64,000 nucleotides of DNA from JBHJGO01 sp050331715 (GCA_050331715.1 JBHJGO010000009.1:72423-136422), one strand, 5' to 3'. Shown: positions 17,437 through 25,588, counted from the stretch's first letter. The notes: a model not told the origin generated them from the letters alone. Program-made: numbers and translations.

Positions 17437-17964
17437 ATGTTAATCCAGGAGAGAACAACCCTAGAGCAGAAGAAGCAATATGTAATCGGAAAGATTGCCC
17501 AGAGGGAAATCAAAATGCCAAGTGGAACGGCACTTTTAGTTCCAGGCCAATTGATTACTTCTGCTCACGCTTCAGTCGCTGAAAAGCTTGGTCTTCTCAG
17601 CCACCTCTACAGCTCAGCCGATAGCTGGTCACTGGATCATGTTTCTGTCAGTAAGCGGCAGAAAGCCAGCGACATTGTTTCATTCGTGTTGGATTCTGGT
17701 GATAGTCAGAGTAGTTTTGAGCCGAGAGGCGGTGTGTGGGAACAGATCGTTCGGAGGGCTGCCAGCGTTTGCAATTGCAGTCCGGAAGCCTGGGAAGAGC
17801 AACAGATTAAGAATGCTTTGGGCTATCCGGTGGTAAGGACGATTCTTGATGATCAAGGCTATCCGATCCTGAGGACAGGCGATTTAGTCACTTATTTCGC
17901 TGTGAAGCAAGCAAAGAAGGCTGACGTTCTAGATGCTTTGCTGAATGCTGTTTACTGGGGATAG
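17437..17964 (+). CDS. uncharacterised protein with a duplicated small domain, 175 aa
   Basis: Not recognised. Two halves share a pattern. Residues 14-60 (YVIGKIAQREIKMPSGTALL, then GQLITSAHASVAEKLGLLSHL) and 127-174 (GYPVVRTILDDQGYPILRTG, then DLVTYFAVKQAKKADVLDAL) both read as G-x-x-V/I, basic residue, P-x-G-x-x-L/I, G-x-L-I/V-T, A-x-x-A, L-x-x-L. That suggests two copies of a small beta-rich fold with a following helix. The central 60 residues are polar with two Cys (CNC). No signal peptide or membrane span. It lies between the NarL-type regulator (185 bases upstream) and nblA. Confidence 0.6.
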   Translation: MLIQERTTLEQKKQYVIGKIAQREIKMPSGTALLVPGQLITSAHASVAEKLGLLSHLYSSADSWSLDHVSVSKRQKASDIVSFVLDSGDSQSSFEPRGGVWEQIVRRAASVCNCSPEAWEEQQIKNALGYPVVRTILDDQGYPILRTGDLVTYFAVKQAKKADVLDALLNAVYWG

Positions 17965-18148
17965 AATCCAACTAGCTTTTACCACTGAAGGGTGAGATTT
18001 TTGGGAATTGTTACATTTCTTGATAAATTTCGTTATAGTTTAGAGAAAGCTGATAAAAAGGTTCACAGTTTTTGAGCTTTCCGAGCTTTTAAACTGGATC
18101 TACAATTTCAGCTCTAGCGTGAGATATCAGCCGAACAGAGGGAAAAGC

Positions 18149-18361
18149 ATGAGTCAGGATAAAGGTAAAGGATTGTCTTTAGAACAACAGTTTGAGCTGC
18201 GTGCATTTGAGCAGAAAGTTCAAAGCATTGATGAGAGAGGTGCAAAGCAATTGTTGGTGGCTTTGTATAAAAGTAAGATGATTCAGGGAAATATTCTACA
18301 GGGCATTATTAAGGATGCTTGGGGTATAGATGAAGGTCTTCAAGGAGTATTGGAGGCTTAG
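18149..18361 (+). CDS. nblA: phycobilisome degradation protein NblA family
   Basis: Small adaptor (70 residues) that brings phycobiliproteins to the Clp protease when nitrogen, sulfur or light stress calls for antenna breakdown. The family core is clear: LSLEQQFELRAFEQKVQ, then AKQLLVALYKSKMIQGNILQ and KDAWGI. The C-terminal half is divergent: classical NblA has MM--E--Y--LLK-QWG where this has a helix ending IIKDAWGI, so binding specificity could differ. The ATG at 18149 follows GAGGGAAA at ideal spacing and is preferred to the upstream in-frame GTG at 18119. The next gene, an exported protein, starts 63 bases downstream. Confidence 0.85.
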   Translation: MSQDKGKGLSLEQQFELRAFEQKVQSIDERGAKQLLVALYKSKMIQGNILQGIIKDAWGIDEGLQGVLEA

Positions 18362-18424
18362 TTGAGCCTTTCCAGCGAGTCAAATTTTGTAGCTTAAGTT
18401 TATTGAATGTGGAGGATTTAAATC

Positions 18425-18781
18425 ATGAGCCAGTTGAATCAAATCCAACAGCGGATTGTTCGATTTTTCGTCTTTTCAGTTTGTGTTGGTGCAATGTGGT
18501 TGAGTAGTGCAGTATATTTGCCTGTGCAAGCGGCAAATTCTGTACCTGCTGACCAGAAGAAAGATATAGCAGTGGAGCGTTTGGCTGCGGTGATCGAGTG
18601 TTTGCCAAAGCAGCTGAGCGAGCCTGATCTAGGACGAGCATTTCAAGAGATGGGTAATGACTACCTAGAACGAGCTTTTCAATTGAAGGATGATCCAAGA
18701 GTGAGCGACGCAGAAGATGAGTTTAATCGCTGTCTCCAGCGTAAAGGGTATGAACTTCGTGCCAATCAGAATGTCAAATAA
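18425..18781 (+). CDS. exported hypothetical protein, 118 aa
   Basis: Unknown function. Residues 1-37 form a signal peptide (hydrophobic core FFVFSVCVGAMWLSSAVYL, then VQAANS with an Ala-x-Ala-like cleavage site). The mature part of about 80 residues is acidic and mostly helical, with two cysteines near residues 58 and 102 that could form a disulfide in the periplasm or thylakoid lumen. GGAGG lies 10 bases before the ATG. Follows nblA closely, possibly the same transcript. A lumenal role in antenna or photosystem turnover is conceivable but unsupported. Confidence 0.65.
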   Translation: MSQLNQIQQRIVRFFVFSVCVGAMWLSSAVYLPVQAANSVPADQKKDIAVERLAAVIECLPKQLSEPDLGRAFQEMGNDYLERAFQLKDDPRVSDAEDEFNRCLQRKGYELRANQNVK

Positions 18782-18903
18782 GTTCACAAAGCTGAATCTT
18801 GTCTCTTGGTCAATACTCTCACACTAAGTTTTTCAAGAGCAAAATCGGTAAGCAGTATCCCTCGGTTCAGACACTGGAGTTAATCGAGGGATATTTTGAT
18901 GGC

Positions 18904-18999
18904 CATAGCAGTCACAAATGATTTGTGAAAAGGGGTTTAGGGAAGTCGTCCCCAAACCCCTCCATAGTACTTTTCATGATTGATTTAGGATTGCCATAG
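18904..18999 (+). mobile_element. MITE-like element, copy B (short version)
   Basis: Begins CATAGCAGTCACAAATGATT and ends GATTTAGGATTGCCATAG; 96 bases, shorter than the other copies through loss in the core. GGGGTTTAGGG and CCCCAAACCCC form a strong stem. It lies between the exported protein gene and the HAD phosphatase. Confidence 0.78.
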
Positions 19000-19123
19000 T
19001 CTTACTAAAACTACTTTTTAAGTACGCCTGAAAAGGCTATAAAAATCTATCATTCGATATATGATTGGTAGTCATTGAATCCGGATACTAGTGTTTGGTG
19101 TTCTAACCTATATTGAGATACCC

Positions 19124-19984
19124 ATGAAGAGTGCTACTCAACCCCTTTCAAATCGTATTGCTATTGCTTTTGACTTCGATGATACGCTAGTTCCTGATAC
19201 CTATGATGCCCTAATTGAGCATCTAGGTCATGACTCCCAAGTGTTTCGCAAGGAACGTTACTATCCACTTAAAGATGCTGGATGGGACGGAATTCCGGCT
19301 CGGTTTTATACTTTGATTCAAGCCTCCCGTCAGCGCTCCCAAAAGATTACAAAAGATTTCTTGGCTGATTTTGGTCGGCAGGTTACTCCTTTCCCAGGTG
19401 TATCAGAAATGTTTGATCGTTTGCGGCAGTCTGCCCACACCATTGATGCCGAGATTGAGATTGAATTTTACTTGATCACTAGCGGTTTCGTTGAAATTGC
19501 CCAGAACAACGCTATTGCTAAACATTTCAAAGCGATGTGGGGGTGTGAATTTCACTATAATGATCAGGGAGAAGTCGATTTTTTAAAGCGATCGCTGAGT
19601 CACCCTGAGAAGACTCGCTACCTGTTATTTTTGTCTCGAGGAGTTGACAAGCACTCTGAGGATGATTTGGAATTTGTGTATGAAGACGTTCCTGAAGAAA
19701 AACTTAGGATTCCATTACAACAAATTATCTATGTCGGTGATGGTACCTCTGATTTACCTTGCTTTGCTCTCTTGAATCAGAGGGGTGGAACAGCGATTGC
19801 GGTTTATAAAGAAGGTACAGCCCAGGACTGGACACAGCAATATAATATTTCCAGAAGTCAAAAAGTTGCCAACTTAGCACCCGCCGACTATTCAAAAGAT
19901 TCTGAACTCATGCAATCACTTACTCTAGCAGTAGAAAGTATTTGTAAGCGAATCGTACTTCATAAAATGGGTCGAAATGAGTGA
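19124..19984 (+). CDS. HAD superfamily phosphatase
   Basis: Haloacid-dehalogenase-type hydrolase, probably a cytosolic phosphatase acting on a small phosphorylated metabolite. Motif I is IAFDFDDTLVPD (nucleophile and acid/base Asp), motif II LITSG, and motif IV IYVGDGTSDLPCF; the Lys of motif III is in the FLKRS region. The cap lies between motifs I and II, and DFD-DT plus DGTSD are typical of the phosphoserine-phosphatase-like branch. The ATG at 19124 (286 residues) is preferred; an upstream GTG at 19091 would add 11 residues. No RBS is obvious for either. Stands alone. Confidence 0.85.
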   Translation: MKSATQPLSNRIAIAFDFDDTLVPDTYDALIEHLGHDSQVFRKERYYPLKDAGWDGIPARFYTLIQASRQRSQKITKDFLADFGRQVTPFPGVSEMFDRLRQSAHTIDAEIEIEFYLITSGFVEIAQNNAIAKHFKAMWGCEFHYNDQGEVDFLKRSLSHPEKTRYLLFLSRGVDKHSEDDLEFVYEDVPEEKLRIPLQQIIYVGDGTSDLPCFALLNQRGGTAIAVYKEGTAQDWTQQYNISRSQKVANLAPADYSKDSELMQSLTLAVESICKRIVLHKMGRNE

Positions 19985-20029
19985 TCACTCATCTGTCCAT
20001 CGGTAGTATCTGTATCAAATCTACCTACA

Positions 20030-20415
20030 TAAAAGGTTTACTTAATCACCACCCATACCTGCGTCCAGGCATTTCTAGCGATCATCTTGCAAAGCATGGA
20101 CAGTTAGACCAATGACGACTGTTCACCTCTGATCTCCTTCTTGCTGACGCAGCTTTTTTGTAGCTTCGTAGTCATCTAGAACTAGTATCTGAGCCATTAG
20201 TGCTACGCTGTAATCCTGCTCGGCTATCCGGTCGAGAAACTCTTGCCCATTCTCTACGAGGGGTTGATCCATCTATCTGGGTAAACGGCTGAGACAGATT
20301 GCTTAAATTGTTTGGTTCGATGCCAATCACTGTATCCTGGACACTAAAGTAAAGTAGAACAGAACCATTGACTGATGGTTGATCTTCACAGGCAAGAGCA
20401 ACTGTTATGACCTGA
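20030..20415 (-). pseudogene. relic of a hybrid sensor histidine kinase (HATPase end fused to REC fragment)
   Basis: Decayed gene. One frame preserves an HATPase segment (QVITVALACEDQ, then LLYFSVQDTVIGI with GIGI damaged, then LSQPFTQIDGST). A second frame then continues with receiver sequence: VENGQEFLDRIAEQDYSVAL, DDYEATKKLRQQEGDQR, stop, TVVIGLTVHALQDDR, stop, KCLDAGMGGD, stop. These match the usual C-terminal receiver of hybrid kinases (VDGYEAT-R-R..., ALTAHAL--DRE-CL-AGMDDY). The G boxes, receiver start and phospho-Asp are lost by deletion, with at least one frameshift and three in-frame stops. Non-functional. It lies between the HAD gene and the 84-aa gene. Confidence 0.82.
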
Positions 20416-20418
20416 ACG

Positions 20419-20673
20419 CTAAAGATCAGATTGTGTGTCGGGAGCGATTTCAATTCCTCTTGAGGTCTTTACCGTATGCTGATCGGTAATCAAATCTTCT
20501 AACTGCTCAATATGAACTCCCATATTCTGACAAGCTTGCTGTAGATTCTCCCAGAACTGATCAACATCCTGACCATAGCCAGATTGCTCTGCTGCAACTT
20601 CTAGACCTGACTTTGCACTGGCTTTGGCACAGTCTACCAGCTCTACTCCTTTCAAGGGTGAATTTTCCGGCAT
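20419..20673 (-). CDS. small acidic hypothetical protein, 84 aa
   Basis: No family recognised. Soluble, with two Cys (positions 15 and 48) and a predicted helix-rich centre (VDQFWENLQQACQNMGVHIE). The AGGAAGAG stretch just upstream of the ATG at 20673 is a good RBS. The gene is immediately followed by the kinase relic, so downstream decay has not reached it. A GATAGA site lies 41-52 bases upstream. Similar in size and composition to the other small stress-region proteins. Confidence 0.58.
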   Translation of the reverse strand: MPENSPLKGVELVDCAKASAKSGLEVAAEQSGYGQDVDQFWENLQQACQNMGVHIEQLEDLITDQHTVKTSRGIEIAPDTQSDL

Positions 20674-20713
20674 TCTATCTCTTCCTCTAATGACAACGTG
20701 TTTATTGGCTATT

Positions 20714-20725
20714 CTTAAAGATAGA
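20714..20725. promoter_or_regulatory. GATAGA site upstream of the 84-aa gene
   Basis: CTTAAAGATAGA contains the nonamer AAAGATAGA also found at 16311-16319 and 25689-25697. It lies 41 bases from the start codon at 20673, a promoter-proximal position. Confidence 0.3.
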
Positions 20726-20868
20726 GCATTTACTTAAAAAAGCGCACAAAAAAAGTGCATAAGCTTGCTCTCTGCACCTGCTATAGCCTTTCCAGATTTA
20801 GTGAAATGGAAGATTAATGTCACTATTATCGTGACTACCCTACTTAATACTCAACGTTACAGTGCCCA

Positions 20869-21126
20869 CTAGAGCTGGGCGGAGTCTGGATCAAGCTGCC
20901 AGCGATGCTCATCTCGCTCTTCAAGGGTTCCCTTGACATCGAGCGGAACCTCATCGGGAATTTCTACACCTGCCTGATCTGCAATATGCTCCGTATCGTT
21001 GAGGCCCAAGCCATGCTCTTCGGCAGTTGGCTGATCCACTATGGGCTGAGTTTGAGCAACCTTTTGCTCTACTAGATCATCCATCGGTGGGGCTGGATTG
21101 GATGACAGCTCGTTATTACTAGTCAT
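20869..21126 (-). CDS. small acidic hypothetical protein, 85 aa (DUF6335-like?)
   Basis: Hydrophilic acidic protein with a Pro/Gln-rich N-terminal half and a more conserved-looking C-terminus (GVEIPDEVPLDVKGTLEERD then HRWQLDP). The LEERD--RWQLDP ending recalls cyanobacterial DUF6335 proteins, a tentative match. The ATG at 21126 was chosen over an in-frame TTG at 21141. The csbD paralogue lies upstream on the same strand but a terminator separates them. Function unknown. Confidence 0.58.
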   Translation of the reverse strand: MTSNNELSSNPAPPMDDLVEQKVAQTQPIVDQPTAEEHGLGLNDTEHIADQAGVEIPDEVPLDVKGTLEERDEHRWQLDPDSAQL

Positions 21127-21159
21127 ACTTTCTTGTATCAAACTTTCAAAATTACAATC

Positions 21160-21207
21160 AAAAAAATTAGGGAAAGATCTGGAGCGAAATCAGCCCTCAG
21201 ATCTTCC
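21160..21207 (-). terminator. Rho-independent terminator after the second csbD
   Basis: On the minus strand GGAAGATCTG pairs with CAGATCTTTCC (10 bp, one bulge, 16-base loop), followed by TTTTTTT (21160-21166). It lies 29 bases after the csbD stop. Confidence 0.78.
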
Positions 21208-21235
21208 AACCCTTAAACATTGTGTGAGCTATCGA

Positions 21236-21418
21236 TTAATCAATCGCCTTCTTCGCCTGATCTTTAACATTTTCTACACTATGCTCAACTTGAGCTTCTG
21301 TCTGCTTTGCCTGACCCTCAGCCTTATCCTTCGGATCACCAGTAACTTCGCCCATTGCTTCTTGAGCTTTACCCTCGATATTCTTAGCAGTTGCCTTAGC
21401 CTTATCTTCAATACTCAT
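21236..21418 (-). CDS. CsbD family general-stress protein (second copy)
   Basis: 60-residue CsbD family protein, about 70 percent identical by eye to the copy at 3735-3923. It has NIEGKAQEAMGEVTGDPKDK and AEGQAKQTEAQVEHSVEN. Likely cytoplasmic, intrinsically flexible and stress-induced. The RBS AAGGAG lies 10 bases upstream of the ATG. Followed by its own terminator. Divergent from the exported CsbD/LEA-like protein at 21773. Confidence 0.93.
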   Translation of the reverse strand: MSIEDKAKATAKNIEGKAQEAMGEVTGDPKDKAEGQAKQTEAQVEHSVENVKDQAKKAID

Positions 21419-21772
21419 GATTTAATTGCTCCTTGTCGTTGAATAGTTGATGAACCTTAACCTTTTCTAGGTTTCAGTTGTTAACAATATATTAGTTGTT
21501 TTCTTTCCTATTACTCTTCTATCCAGAGGCGGACTTTCGCTGACAAAAAGTATCCGGATTAATCTTTTCCGTATTCCTATTGTTCGCTTGGCTTTCCACA
21601 GAAAAATGACCTATCAATCATTATTTCCGCTATTTCCTTTGCATCTATCCCAAGACATATATGTAAATCGGTCTAAGTCTTCTAATTTTCTATCCCATGA
21701 ATGATTTTCTTGGAAAGATCTCAGCTTAAGATTTGTTTTAGGTTTACAGCTAATCTTCAAAGGAGCTGATTT
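21419..21772. other. 354-base divergent intergenic region
   Basis: Separates csbD (minus) from the exported LEA-like gene (plus). AT-rich, no open frame of note. Two TTCTATCC words occur (near 21508 and 21688), weakly like the CTATCT half-sites elsewhere. AAAGGAG at 21759-21765 is the RBS of the downstream gene. Confidence 0.4.
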
Positions 21773-22204
21773 ATGAACGTTCAATCTTTAAAGCGGAAAT
21801 TTGTGCAGGCTGCTGTTACATTTCTCTCTGTACTGGTCATTTTCGTTGGTTTGCCAGGTGTCATTTCTCCCCTGATGCCTGCTGCTCAAGCAATGGGCTT
21901 AGGTCAAGCGCCCACTGTTTTGGCAGAAACAAATCCAGTTGACCAAGTTTTTGGAGAAGGTACGACTGATCAGATTCAGGGAAAAGTCAAGAAGGATATT
22001 GGGACGACTCAGCGGGCAGCTAGCGAAGCCCAGGGAAACCTAGAGGAAGCTGCGAACAAGGTAAAGGGTGCTGCTCAGCAAGTCGAAGGTCGTGCTCAGC
22101 AAGATATTGGCCGAACTCAAGGACGTGCCGAAGATGCGGCTTCAGAATTGCAGGATGCCGGTAACGATATCGGAGACGCATTCAAGAACCTGTTTGGCCA
22201 GTAA
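21773..22204 (+). CDS. exported CsbD/LEA-like protein, 143 aa
   Basis: N-terminal signal sequence or anchor (hydrophobic 12-32, then AAQAMG), followed by a 90-residue Gln/Ala/Gly/Asp-rich helical domain. That domain contains repeats of the form Q-G-K-x-K-x-D-I-G and Q-x-x-G-R-A (DQIQGKVKKDIGTTQRAASE; QVEGRAQQDIGRTQGRAED). These resemble CsbD and late-embryogenesis-abundant proteins that protect membranes and proteins during desiccation or salt stress. Likely periplasmic or lumenal, or anchored with the helix outside. AAAGGAG precedes the ATG. The SDR gene starts 32 bases later, suggesting co-transcription. Confidence 0.72.
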   Translation: MNVQSLKRKFVQAAVTFLSVLVIFVGLPGVISPLMPAAQAMGLGQAPTVLAETNPVDQVFGEGTTDQIQGKVKKDIGTTQRAASEAQGNLEEAANKVKGAAQQVEGRAQQDIGRTQGRAEDAASELQDAGNDIGDAFKNLFGQ

Positions 22205-22236
22205 AATCTAAGTAGAAAAGGATTGGGGAAGAATCT

Positions 22237-23034
22237 ATGTTGGGAATTACTGGAAAAAATGTTCTGGTCACAGGGGCAACTTCGGGGATTGGTCAAGCCG
22301 TGGCCGTTCGCTTCGCTCAAGAGGGCGCGAATGTAGCCTTAAACTATCGAGGGGAACTTTCTTCCCTAGACGAAACGCGGGCCATGATTGATCAAAAGGT
22401 TTCTTCAGGAACTTCAATCAAGATTGCTCCAGTGAAAGCAGACGTTTCGCAGGAGCAACAAATTATTGAAATGATCGATTCAGCGGTTAAGGAGCTTGGA
22501 GATTTGGATATTCTGGTCAATAATGCTGGAATTCAGATTGAAGAGGATTCTCACGAGGTTGAAACCGATGATTTTGATAAGGTGATCAGTGTTAACCTGC
22601 GAGGAGCCTATCTCTGTGCTAGAGAGGTGATTCAGCATTTCCTACAAAAGGATCAGGGGGGTATTATCATCAATGTTTCTAGTGTGCATGAGATTATCCC
22701 CCGCCCTCAATACCTGAGCTATTCCATCAGCAAAGGTGGAATGGAAAATATGACAAAAACGCTGGCGTTGGAGTATTCTAGGAAAGGAATTCGCGTCAAC
22801 TCTATTGCCCCTGGCGCAACTGCGACTTCGATTAATGATTGGAGTGAAAATTCTGAACAATTGCAGAAGGTAGCTAATTTTGTTCCTATGGGACGGGTAG
22901 GAACACCAGAGGAAATGGCAGCAGTGACTGCTTTTCTTGCTTCAGATGATGCATCCTACATCACGGGTCAAACTCTATTTGTAGATGGTGGGTTAACGCT
23001 CTATCCTGCATTTGCAGATTCAGAGGTTACCTAG
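22237..23034 (+). CDS. SDR family oxidoreductase, glucose 1-dehydrogenase-like
   Basis: Classical short-chain dehydrogenase of 265 residues. It has the NAD(P)-binding motif TGATSGIGQA (14-23), the structural motif NNAGIQ near 95, catalytic Ser in NVSSVHE, and Tyr-x-x-x-Lys in YLSYSISKGG. The PGATATSIN region and the end GQTLFVDGGLTLYPAF fit the glucose 1-dehydrogenase / 3-ketoacyl-ACP reductase group. Genes of this exact type are often stress-induced beside CsbD and LEA genes, as here. Substrate not determinable. Probably co-transcribed with the exported LEA-like gene. Confidence 0.9.
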   Translation: MLGITGKNVLVTGATSGIGQAVAVRFAQEGANVALNYRGELSSLDETRAMIDQKVSSGTSIKIAPVKADVSQEQQIIEMIDSAVKELGDLDILVNNAGIQIEEDSHEVETDDFDKVISVNLRGAYLCAREVIQHFLQKDQGGIIINVSSVHEIIPRPQYLSYSISKGGMENMTKTLALEYSRKGIRVNSIAPGATATSINDWSENSEQLQKVANFVPMGRVGTPEEMAAVTAFLASDDASYITGQTLFVDGGLTLYPAFADSEVT

Positions 23035-23261
23035 TGGTTTGTCGGTCTTGATATTGGGTATACCGTTACACTTCCGCGTGGGAATCCAGGCAATTTACTA
23101 GCGACGCTCACAGGTCTTGAATTTGACAAATCGCTAGAGGGAAATTACTGAAGTAACTCCCGAATCTACACTGTTCCTTGATGACTTAGAGCGAGATAAT
23201 TGATTTTTTTAAGTTTCTAACTCGTCAAGACAGTCTAAATCTTTTTTCAGAGGCCAATCGA

Positions 23262-23669
23262 ATGGTAAATCAACCTCCTACCCGAGGGCAATTAGAAAGA
23301 ACTTTGTCTCAAAGAATCCAATCGTTTTATCGAGAGCAACTGGGGCATCAGCCCTCCAAAGTGATCTGTCAGCTTTTTAATAGTAAGTTGGCAATCGTGC
23401 TTGAACAATCTGTCACCCCTGCAGAGAATTTACTGATCCAGGAAGGGAAGGGTGAGTTGGCTGAAGAAGTTCGCTCTACTTTAGACGAAGTTACAAAGCC
23501 ACGGCTCATGGAACTGATTCAGGAAATTCTACAGATTAATATTGAAGATCTTTTGAGCGATACAACTCTTGAAACAGGTCGAATCGGAATCATTGCAATC
23601 CTGTCGGATACACCGCTCGTTCGCAATCCAGAGGCGGTTCCAAAGAATAGTCAGAAAAGGCCAAGTTAG
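23262..23669 (+). CDS. DUF2294 (MpsC-type) domain protein, first copy
   Basis: 135 residues, DUF2294 family (Pfam PF10057, also named MpsC after a proposed Na+-translocating system in Staphylococcus). Typical features: QRIQSFYREQLGHQPSKVIC at the start, then a helix-rich middle and the ending SDTTLETGRIGIIAILSD. Soluble. The next gene, 76 bases downstream, is a clear paralogue, so the pair arose by tandem duplication. Function in cyanobacteria is unknown; linkage to stress genes is the only clue. Confidence 0.82.
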   Translation: MVNQPPTRGQLERTLSQRIQSFYREQLGHQPSKVICQLFNSKLAIVLEQSVTPAENLLIQEGKGELAEEVRSTLDEVTKPRLMELIQEILQINIEDLLSDTTLETGRIGIIAILSDTPLVRNPEAVPKNSQKRPS

Positions 23670-23745
23670 GTTGATGGGAGTAGTAGCCGCTAACCAAAAT
23701 TTTTGAAATTTTTTTCAAGAGAGTTTACTGGAAAATGAATGACAC

Positions 23746-24144
23746 ATGACTGATGCATCTTCAAAACCTATCCAATCTGAAGAGTTACAGTGTCTTCTCG
23801 TCTCGCAGATTCAGGAACTGTATGAGCGACAATTGGGACATCAACTGAGTGAGATCACTTGCAATGTATTTGATAACACTTTAGTCATCGTCATGGAAGG
23901 GATCGTGACTCGCTCTGAACAGTTGCTTGCCGAATCGAACCGTCAAGAATTGGCGAAGAAGGTTAGAGCAATCCTCGACCAAATTACTCGACCTCAGATT
24001 AAGCAGTTAATTGAGGAAATCATGTCAGTCACTGTGGTCGATTTTCTATGTGATACCAGGGTCGAAACGGATCGGGCCGGAGCTATGGCCGTCTTTGAAT
24101 TTCAACCCAAAGAGGGAGCTAGAAACAAATTGAATTTGATGTAG
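23746..24144 (+). CDS. DUF2294 (MpsC-type) domain protein, second copy
   Basis: Paralogue of the preceding gene: 132 residues, matching blocks QIQELYERQLGHQLSEITC and CDTRVETDRAGAMAVFE. The two share domain layout and about 40 percent identity by eye. The 3' end overlaps the convergent REC gene by 26 bases. If the family functions as an oligomer, the two could form a heteromer; this is inference. Confidence 0.82.
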   Translation: MTDASSKPIQSEELQCLLVSQIQELYERQLGHQLSEITCNVFDNTLVIVMEGIVTRSEQLLAESNRQELAKKVRAILDQITRPQIKQLIEEIMSVTVVDFLCDTRVETDRAGAMAVFEFQPKEGARNKLNLM

Positions 24145-24565
24145 GTAAAAGCTCACCGTTCAGATGGTTACGCAACATCCGCTCTAAGTCCTTGAGTAGA
24201 TAGGGCTTACAGAGGTAATCGTGAAAGCCTGCGTGCCGAATCATTTCCTGATCTCGGGTAAACGCTAGGGCAGTGACTGCGATCGCAATCATTCTGCTTT
24301 GTCGCCTTTGCTGCTTGATCTGGTTCAACAAGTCAATGCCGCTGAGATCAGGTAATACGATATCAACCAATGCCAGGTCGAAAGTTTGATCCTGCACTAG
24401 ACACAAAGCCTCAGAAGCGCAACTTGCCGTAGCGTAGGAGCATCCAGTCATCTCAAGCATACAGACTAAAAGCTGGAGGCAGTCGACGTGGTCATCAACT
24501 ATGAGAATATGAGGGATCTCGATTGCACCGGGATGGAGCAAACCCTGCGTCGAAGAAAGTTTCAT
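24119..24565 (-). CDS. single-domain response regulator (REC only)
   Basis: Receiver domain of 148 residues: acidic pair in LIVDDHVDC, phospho-Asp in DLALVDIVLPDLSGIDL, Thr switch in AVTALAF, Lys in DYLCKPYL. The sequence resembles receivers fused to hybrid kinases (AVTA--F--DQ----AG--DYL-KP), so it may once have been part of a larger protein or may serve one in trans. No kinase is adjacent. Overlaps the end of the DUF2294 gene by 26 bases in convergent orientation. Confidence 0.87.
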   Translation of the reverse strand: MKLSSTQGLLHPGAIEIPHILIVDDHVDCLQLLVCMLEMTGCSYATASCASEALCLVQDQTFDLALVDIVLPDLSGIDLLNQIKQQRRQSRMIAIAVTALAFTRDQEMIRHAGFHDYLCKPYLLKDLERMLRNHLNGELLPTSNSICF

Positions 24566-25163
24566 ATTTCCCTTTTCCGTAGGACAACTGAAAGCATTCG
24601 ACGAGAGGCAATTTCGGCTACTCGTAATACGAATGGTTCTTGAGAGAATTTACTTACCCCTTTTCCCTTGCTCACAACAGAGGAAGGGCTGTTGGAGATA
24701 CCCACACTGGGCAGCCGATTATTAGTATAGTACAACATTCGCAAAAACCTGAAAAAAACCTTAATTTTTGTTGCAATATTGCTGATCTTAAGTTCGAGAT
24801 CAGTACACAGCATTTCCAACCCTGGGAAATTGCAAAAGTTTGAGGCGCACCGCTTCCATCGTGAGCGGTATGGATTTGAGGGGGAGGAACGTATCGCAAT
24901 ACTGACTCTTACACTTCAGTAATATTAAAGCCGCTGTATTCGTTTGTCAATACTCCGGACAGTTTTTCACAGCTAACGAGAGAATGAGGGTTTTAGCCCT
25001 CTTCTAGGGGAGACTCGGCAACGAAAAATTAAGGCTTTCAGCACTTGCTCAGAAAATTGTCCGGACTATTGCGTTTGTAAGATTCTCTCTAAAGACTGAT
25101 CTAATCACTATCAAGTTTCTGATATTTCTATGGGCAGGTTAGAAATCTTTGAGGAAGACCAAG
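24566..25163. other. 598-base intergenic region without a supported gene
   Basis: Short frames on both strands (an 85-codon one on the minus strand at 24562-24819 and overlapping ones) show no recognisable protein features. AT-rich; ACACTTCAGTAATATTAAAG and a few weak dyads such as TTTTAGCCCTCTTCTAGGGG near 24993. Upstream of the exported protein at 25164 there is TCTCTAAAGACTG near 25082, weakly like the GATAGA motif. Confidence 0.4.
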
Positions 25164-25517
25164 ATGAGTATGTTTTCTAAAATTGTCCGTCCTTTTACCC
25201 GTCGATTCGTTCGATCCCTGATTGCTACATCTATCTGTGTAGCTCTAGTATTTTCTGGTGCTGTACCCGCTCTTGCTGCCAAGAGTAATCCTCAAGAAGG
25301 CGAAGCAAGCTTGAATCAGGTTCAAGAAAAGTCTGAAAAAATTCTAGATCGGAAGAATCCTCCTGGTTACGAGAATAAGAATAAGACAACAACGACTGAG
25401 GGATTAAACATGGTTCAGGGATCCGCCAACAAGGAAAAAATGAAGACGGATCGTAACTCTAATGCAACTTCAGTTGAAGAGAAAATTGAGAAGGGCTTGG
25501 ATCAGTTGACAAATTAA
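25164..25517 (+). CDS. exported hypothetical protein, 117 aa
   Basis: Signal peptide (positively charged KIVRPFTRRFVR, hydrophobic core to about residue 35, cleavage near PALAAKS). The mature 80-residue part is Lys/Glu/Asn-rich and probably disordered (RKNPPGYENKNKTTTTEG). No cysteine. GAGG lies 9 bases before the ATG at 25164; a TTG 15 bases upstream is less likely. A strong terminator follows at 25589. Composition recalls the exported LEA-like protein at 21773, so a protective periplasmic or lumenal role is plausible. Confidence 0.65.
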   Translation: MSMFSKIVRPFTRRFVRSLIATSICVALVFSGAVPALAAKSNPQEGEASLNQVQEKSEKILDRKNPPGYENKNKTTTTEGLNMVQGSANKEKMKTDRNSNATSVEEKIEKGLDQLTN

Positions 25518-25588
25518 GTTTTAGTTGTTGGCCATCGGTCATTAGTTATTTGGTGACAGATGTAGTTAGCTACTGATGGAAGTATCGC

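Noticed and set aside
23035..23160. In-frame extension of the SDR after its TAG stop (38 codons, protein-like)
   Set aside because: A run of this length has a fair chance of being open at random, and SDR proteins normally end at this point (the DGG-LYP ending), so no readthrough is claimed.
24562..24899. Overlapping short frames on both strands upstream of the exported 117-aa protein gene
   Set aside because: None shows domain-like composition; mutually overlapping frames in AT-rich DNA are expected by chance.
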